Source: Paludibacteraceae bacterium
Lineage (GTDB): Bacteria; Bacteroidota; Bacteroidia; Bacteroidales; Paludibacteraceae
Reading direction: 5' to 3'
Length of the DNA: 56,330 nucleotides
Assembly (NCBI GenBank): GCA_017551675.1
Contig: JAFZLC010000020.1
Span: forward strand, 1 to 56,330
A model generated the notes under the pieces. It saw only the letters and a list, made by a program, of their open reading frames with translations, was not told where the DNA came from and ran no database searches. Shown here piece by piece: positions 54,749 to 56,330 of this stretch. Within the stretch, counting starts at the first letter, position 1; the number at the start of each line of letters is the position of its first letter. A program made the translations under genes and the position numbers.

Positions 54749-55624
54749 ATGGAGAGATTCAAAAAAACACAAATAATAGCAGCAATCGTGACAATATTGC
54801 TCCACCTAGGAGTTTTATTACTATTGCTCAACATATACCTTAAGCGAGAGATTCCTCAAGACGAGGAGGGCTTGGAGGTGATGTTTGGCATGTCCGATAA
54901 TGGCGGCAACGATTATTTTGAGCCTACTCCCGCAGAAGAGATAGCAGAGCAATTGGCAGAGCCAACACCTCCCAAACAATCTGTGACGCCTAGCGACGAA
55001 GCGTACCAAACGCAAGACCTTGAAGAATCTGTTCATATGAAGAAACAGAGAACGGAAGAGGAACTGAAAAAAGAGAAAGAACTCGCAGAGAAAAAGAGAA
55101 TCGAAAAGCAAAAACAACAAGAGGAACAACGCCGCATTGCTGAAGAGAAACGCAAAAAAGCAGCAGAGCAAAGGCGTCAAGATAGTATCCGCAACGCAAT
55201 TGCCAAAAGAACAAGCGTATTTGGCAACGGTGGCGGAGGTTCTGGTATAGAAAATAATACACAAGGTACAGGAGGCAACTCGTCCGGCTCCAAAGGAAAC
55301 CCATTTGGAAGCAACACTTCAACCAATACAGAAGGAAACTCCGGATCTGGTAACAATAATTCTGTATCCTTGGCAGGTCGCTCTGTGAAAGGTGCCATCG
55401 CAATGCCTTCCTACTCTGATCAGGTGGAAGGAAAAGTGATTGTAAGCATCACAGTCGACAAAGACGGAAATGTAATCGAAGCTCACCACGTAAAAGGAAC
55501 GACAGTCGATAATGCTTCCGTTATCAATGCAGCAGTAGCAGCTGCCAAAAAGACCAAATTCACTCCTTCTAAAGATGAGAAGAACCAAGTTGGTCGCATA
55601 ACATACGATTTACAATTAAAATAA
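54749..55624 (+). CDS. TonB/TolA-like energy transducer
   Basis: 291 aa from ATG 54749 (a TTG one codon before is unneeded). An N-terminal membrane anchor (IIAAIVTILLHLGVLLLLLNIYL), a charged coiled-coil stretch about residues 90-150 (EELKKEKELAEKKRIEKQ and onwards), a Gly/Ser/Asn-rich linker and a C-terminal TonB-like domain (IAMPSYSDQVEGKVIVSITVDKDGNVIEAHHVKG). The layout is TolA-like, but the C-terminal fold is TonB-type. The context supports the transducer role of the ExbB/ExbD motor. Antisense frames here are shadows. Confidence 0.85.
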   Translation: MERFKKTQIIAAIVTILLHLGVLLLLLNIYLKREIPQDEEGLEVMFGMSDNGGNDYFEPTPAEEIAEQLAEPTPPKQSVTPSDEAYQTQDLEESVHMKKQRTEEELKKEKELAEKKRIEKQKQQEEQRRIAEEKRKKAAEQRRQDSIRNAIAKRTSVFGNGGGGSGIENNTQGTGGNSSGSKGNPFGSNTSTNTEGNSGSGNNNSVSLAGRSVKGAIAMPSYSDQVEGKVIVSITVDKDGNVIEAHHVKGTTVDNASVINAAVAAAKKTKFTPSKDEKNQVGRITYDLQLK

Positions 55625-55630
55625 ATAGAT

Positions 55631-56176
55631 ATGATATACGCATTTTTTGCCAACGGATTTGAAGAAACAGAAGCCATCGCTCCCATCGATATCATACGAA
55701 GGGCGGGACTTGATGTTAAACTTATCTCAGTCACAAATGAACTTATGGTAACAGGTTCTCATGGTATAACCATTAAGACAGAAGCACTATTCAGCGAAAC
55801 AGATTTTTCTGACGCAGAACTGCTCCTTTTACCTGGTGGTATGCCTGGCACCAAAAACCTTGATGCTCACGCAGGTTTGTGTGAATTGTTGCAGGACTCT
55901 GCTGAACAAGGAATTAAGATGGCTGCCATTTGTGCTGCTCCATCGGTTTTCGGAAACCTTGGTTTACTAAATGGTGAAAAGGCAACTTGCTACCCAGGCT
56001 TCGAGGAACACTTAATCGGTGCAGAGGTAAGCACAGAAAATGTTGTGGTTTCATCTAATCAGTTCATCACCTCCAGAGGAGCTGGAACTGCCATGGAATT
56101 TGGCTTAAAAATAGTTGAAGTTATGAAAGGCGCTAAAATAGCTGAAGAATTAGCCGCTGCCATCATATATAAATAA
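55631..56176 (+). CDS. DJ-1/PfpI family protein
   Basis: 181 aa. The start MIYAFFANGFEETEAIAPID holds Glu14, and the nucleophile elbow is KMAAICAAPSVFG with Cys101, the redox-sensitive cysteine of the DJ-1/YajL group. Proposed activities of the family include glyoxalase or protein protection; none can be assigned here. The stop (TAATG) overlaps the next gene's ATG. Confidence 0.92.
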   Translation: MIYAFFANGFEETEAIAPIDIIRRAGLDVKLISVTNELMVTGSHGITIKTEALFSETDFSDAELLLLPGGMPGTKNLDAHAGLCELLQDSAEQGIKMAAICAAPSVFGNLGLLNGEKATCYPGFEEHLIGAEVSTENVVVSSNQFITSRGAGTAMEFGLKIVEVMKGAKIAEELAAAIIYK

Positions 56177-56330
56177 TGATTATGAATAAAATTTTATTTT
56201 TTATTTCTCTTTCTCTGATTTTCTTCGTAACATTGCCTTCTTGTCTGGAAGATGATCAATACGGAGAAGGGTTGGAAGTATTCGGCAAAGGAGATAACCG
56301 CCGAGCAATCATTCACGATGATGAAGAGGA
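56176..56330 (+). CDS. Lipoprotein, 3' end outside window
   Basis: 51 codons visible: MIMNKILFFISLSLIFFVTLPSC with a lipobox (LPSC), followed by an acidic LEDDQYGEGLEVFGKGDNRR. ATG 56176 overlaps the stop of the DJ-1 gene; ATG 56182 is equally possible. The part visible is too short for a family call. Confidence 0.7.
   Translation, partial: MIMNKILFFISLSLIFFVTLPSCLEDDQYGEGLEVFGKGDNRRAIIHDDEE

Noticed and set aside
54821-55403. Two long minus-strand frames under the TonB/TolA-like gene
   Set aside because: They arise from the low-complexity Lys/Glu and Gly/Ser stretches of the real gene and are rich in Phe/Leu/Cys, as expected for antisense of such codons.

Overview
The window looks like a chromosomal segment of a T9SS-positive, fibre-degrading member of the Bacteroidales. 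The reasons are: many promoters of the Bacteroidetes type (TTG/TTTG, about 19 bp, TAnnTTTG); the type IX secretion translocon gene sprA and the T9SS gene porD; Bacteroidetes-restricted families (DUF5606, DUF4286, Rpb6-like omega, a kinase-RapZ fusion); and two large xylan-degrading enzymes that end in T9SS sorting domains. No rRNA, tRNA, CRISPR array, complete transposon or prophage was recognised.

Layout. 1-2490 is an accessory, decaying patch. It holds two tandem ORF6N/phospholipase-D-like genes whose 3' halves are nearly identical, a family of GTCACAATTTGTGAC palindromes, fragments of further ORF6N genes, and an antitoxin gene with its operator next to a frameshifted toxin remnant. 2493-4910 carries a CPBP membrane protease and three small or unknown genes, each with a clear promoter or terminator. 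5006-14908 holds yihY, an unknown secreted protein, purL, a TSCPD protein, a HelD-like helicase and a beta-propeller protein. 14923-23068 is a long minus-strand run: Wza-like exporter, Wzz-like protein, coaBC, porD, recN, rnhB. 23236-32372 on the plus strand is ruvA, sprA and a two-repeat lipoprotein. 32507-35860 on the minus strand is a small membrane protein, an acyltransferase, the omega subunit, bamD and DUF5606. 36128-42697 is the xylanase locus: a GH11-CE15-like protein and a GH11-GH11-CBM6-GH8 protein. 42910-46633 is a thrC-hisH-hisF-NUDIX-FHA run. 46646-53457 holds the kinase-RapZ fusion, DUF4286, ruvC, a Rid-like protein, a START-like protein, an LptF/G permease and ribBA. 53641-56330 is exbB-exbD-tonB/tolA, a DJ-1 protein and the start of a lipoprotein.

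How the parts connect. SprA and PorD belong to the secretion route that the C-terminal sorting domains of the two xylanases would use, so export machinery and cargo lie within 20 kb of each other. BamD assembles the outer membrane, the LptF/G permease supplies LPS, the Wza/Wzz pair exports a polysaccharide, and ExbB/ExbD/TonB energise the outer membrane. The remaining genes are mostly housekeeping: purine, CoA, histidine, threonine and riboflavin synthesis, and DNA repair.

The most unusual points are the CE15-like domain that keeps the serine and glutamate but seems to lack the catalytic histidine, the multi-catalytic xylanase with a (Thr-Asn)16 linker encoded by a hexanucleotide repeat, and the palindrome family embedded in frame inside the ORF6N genes. 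All functional calls are from reading the sequence and remembered family knowledge; no database search was possible.
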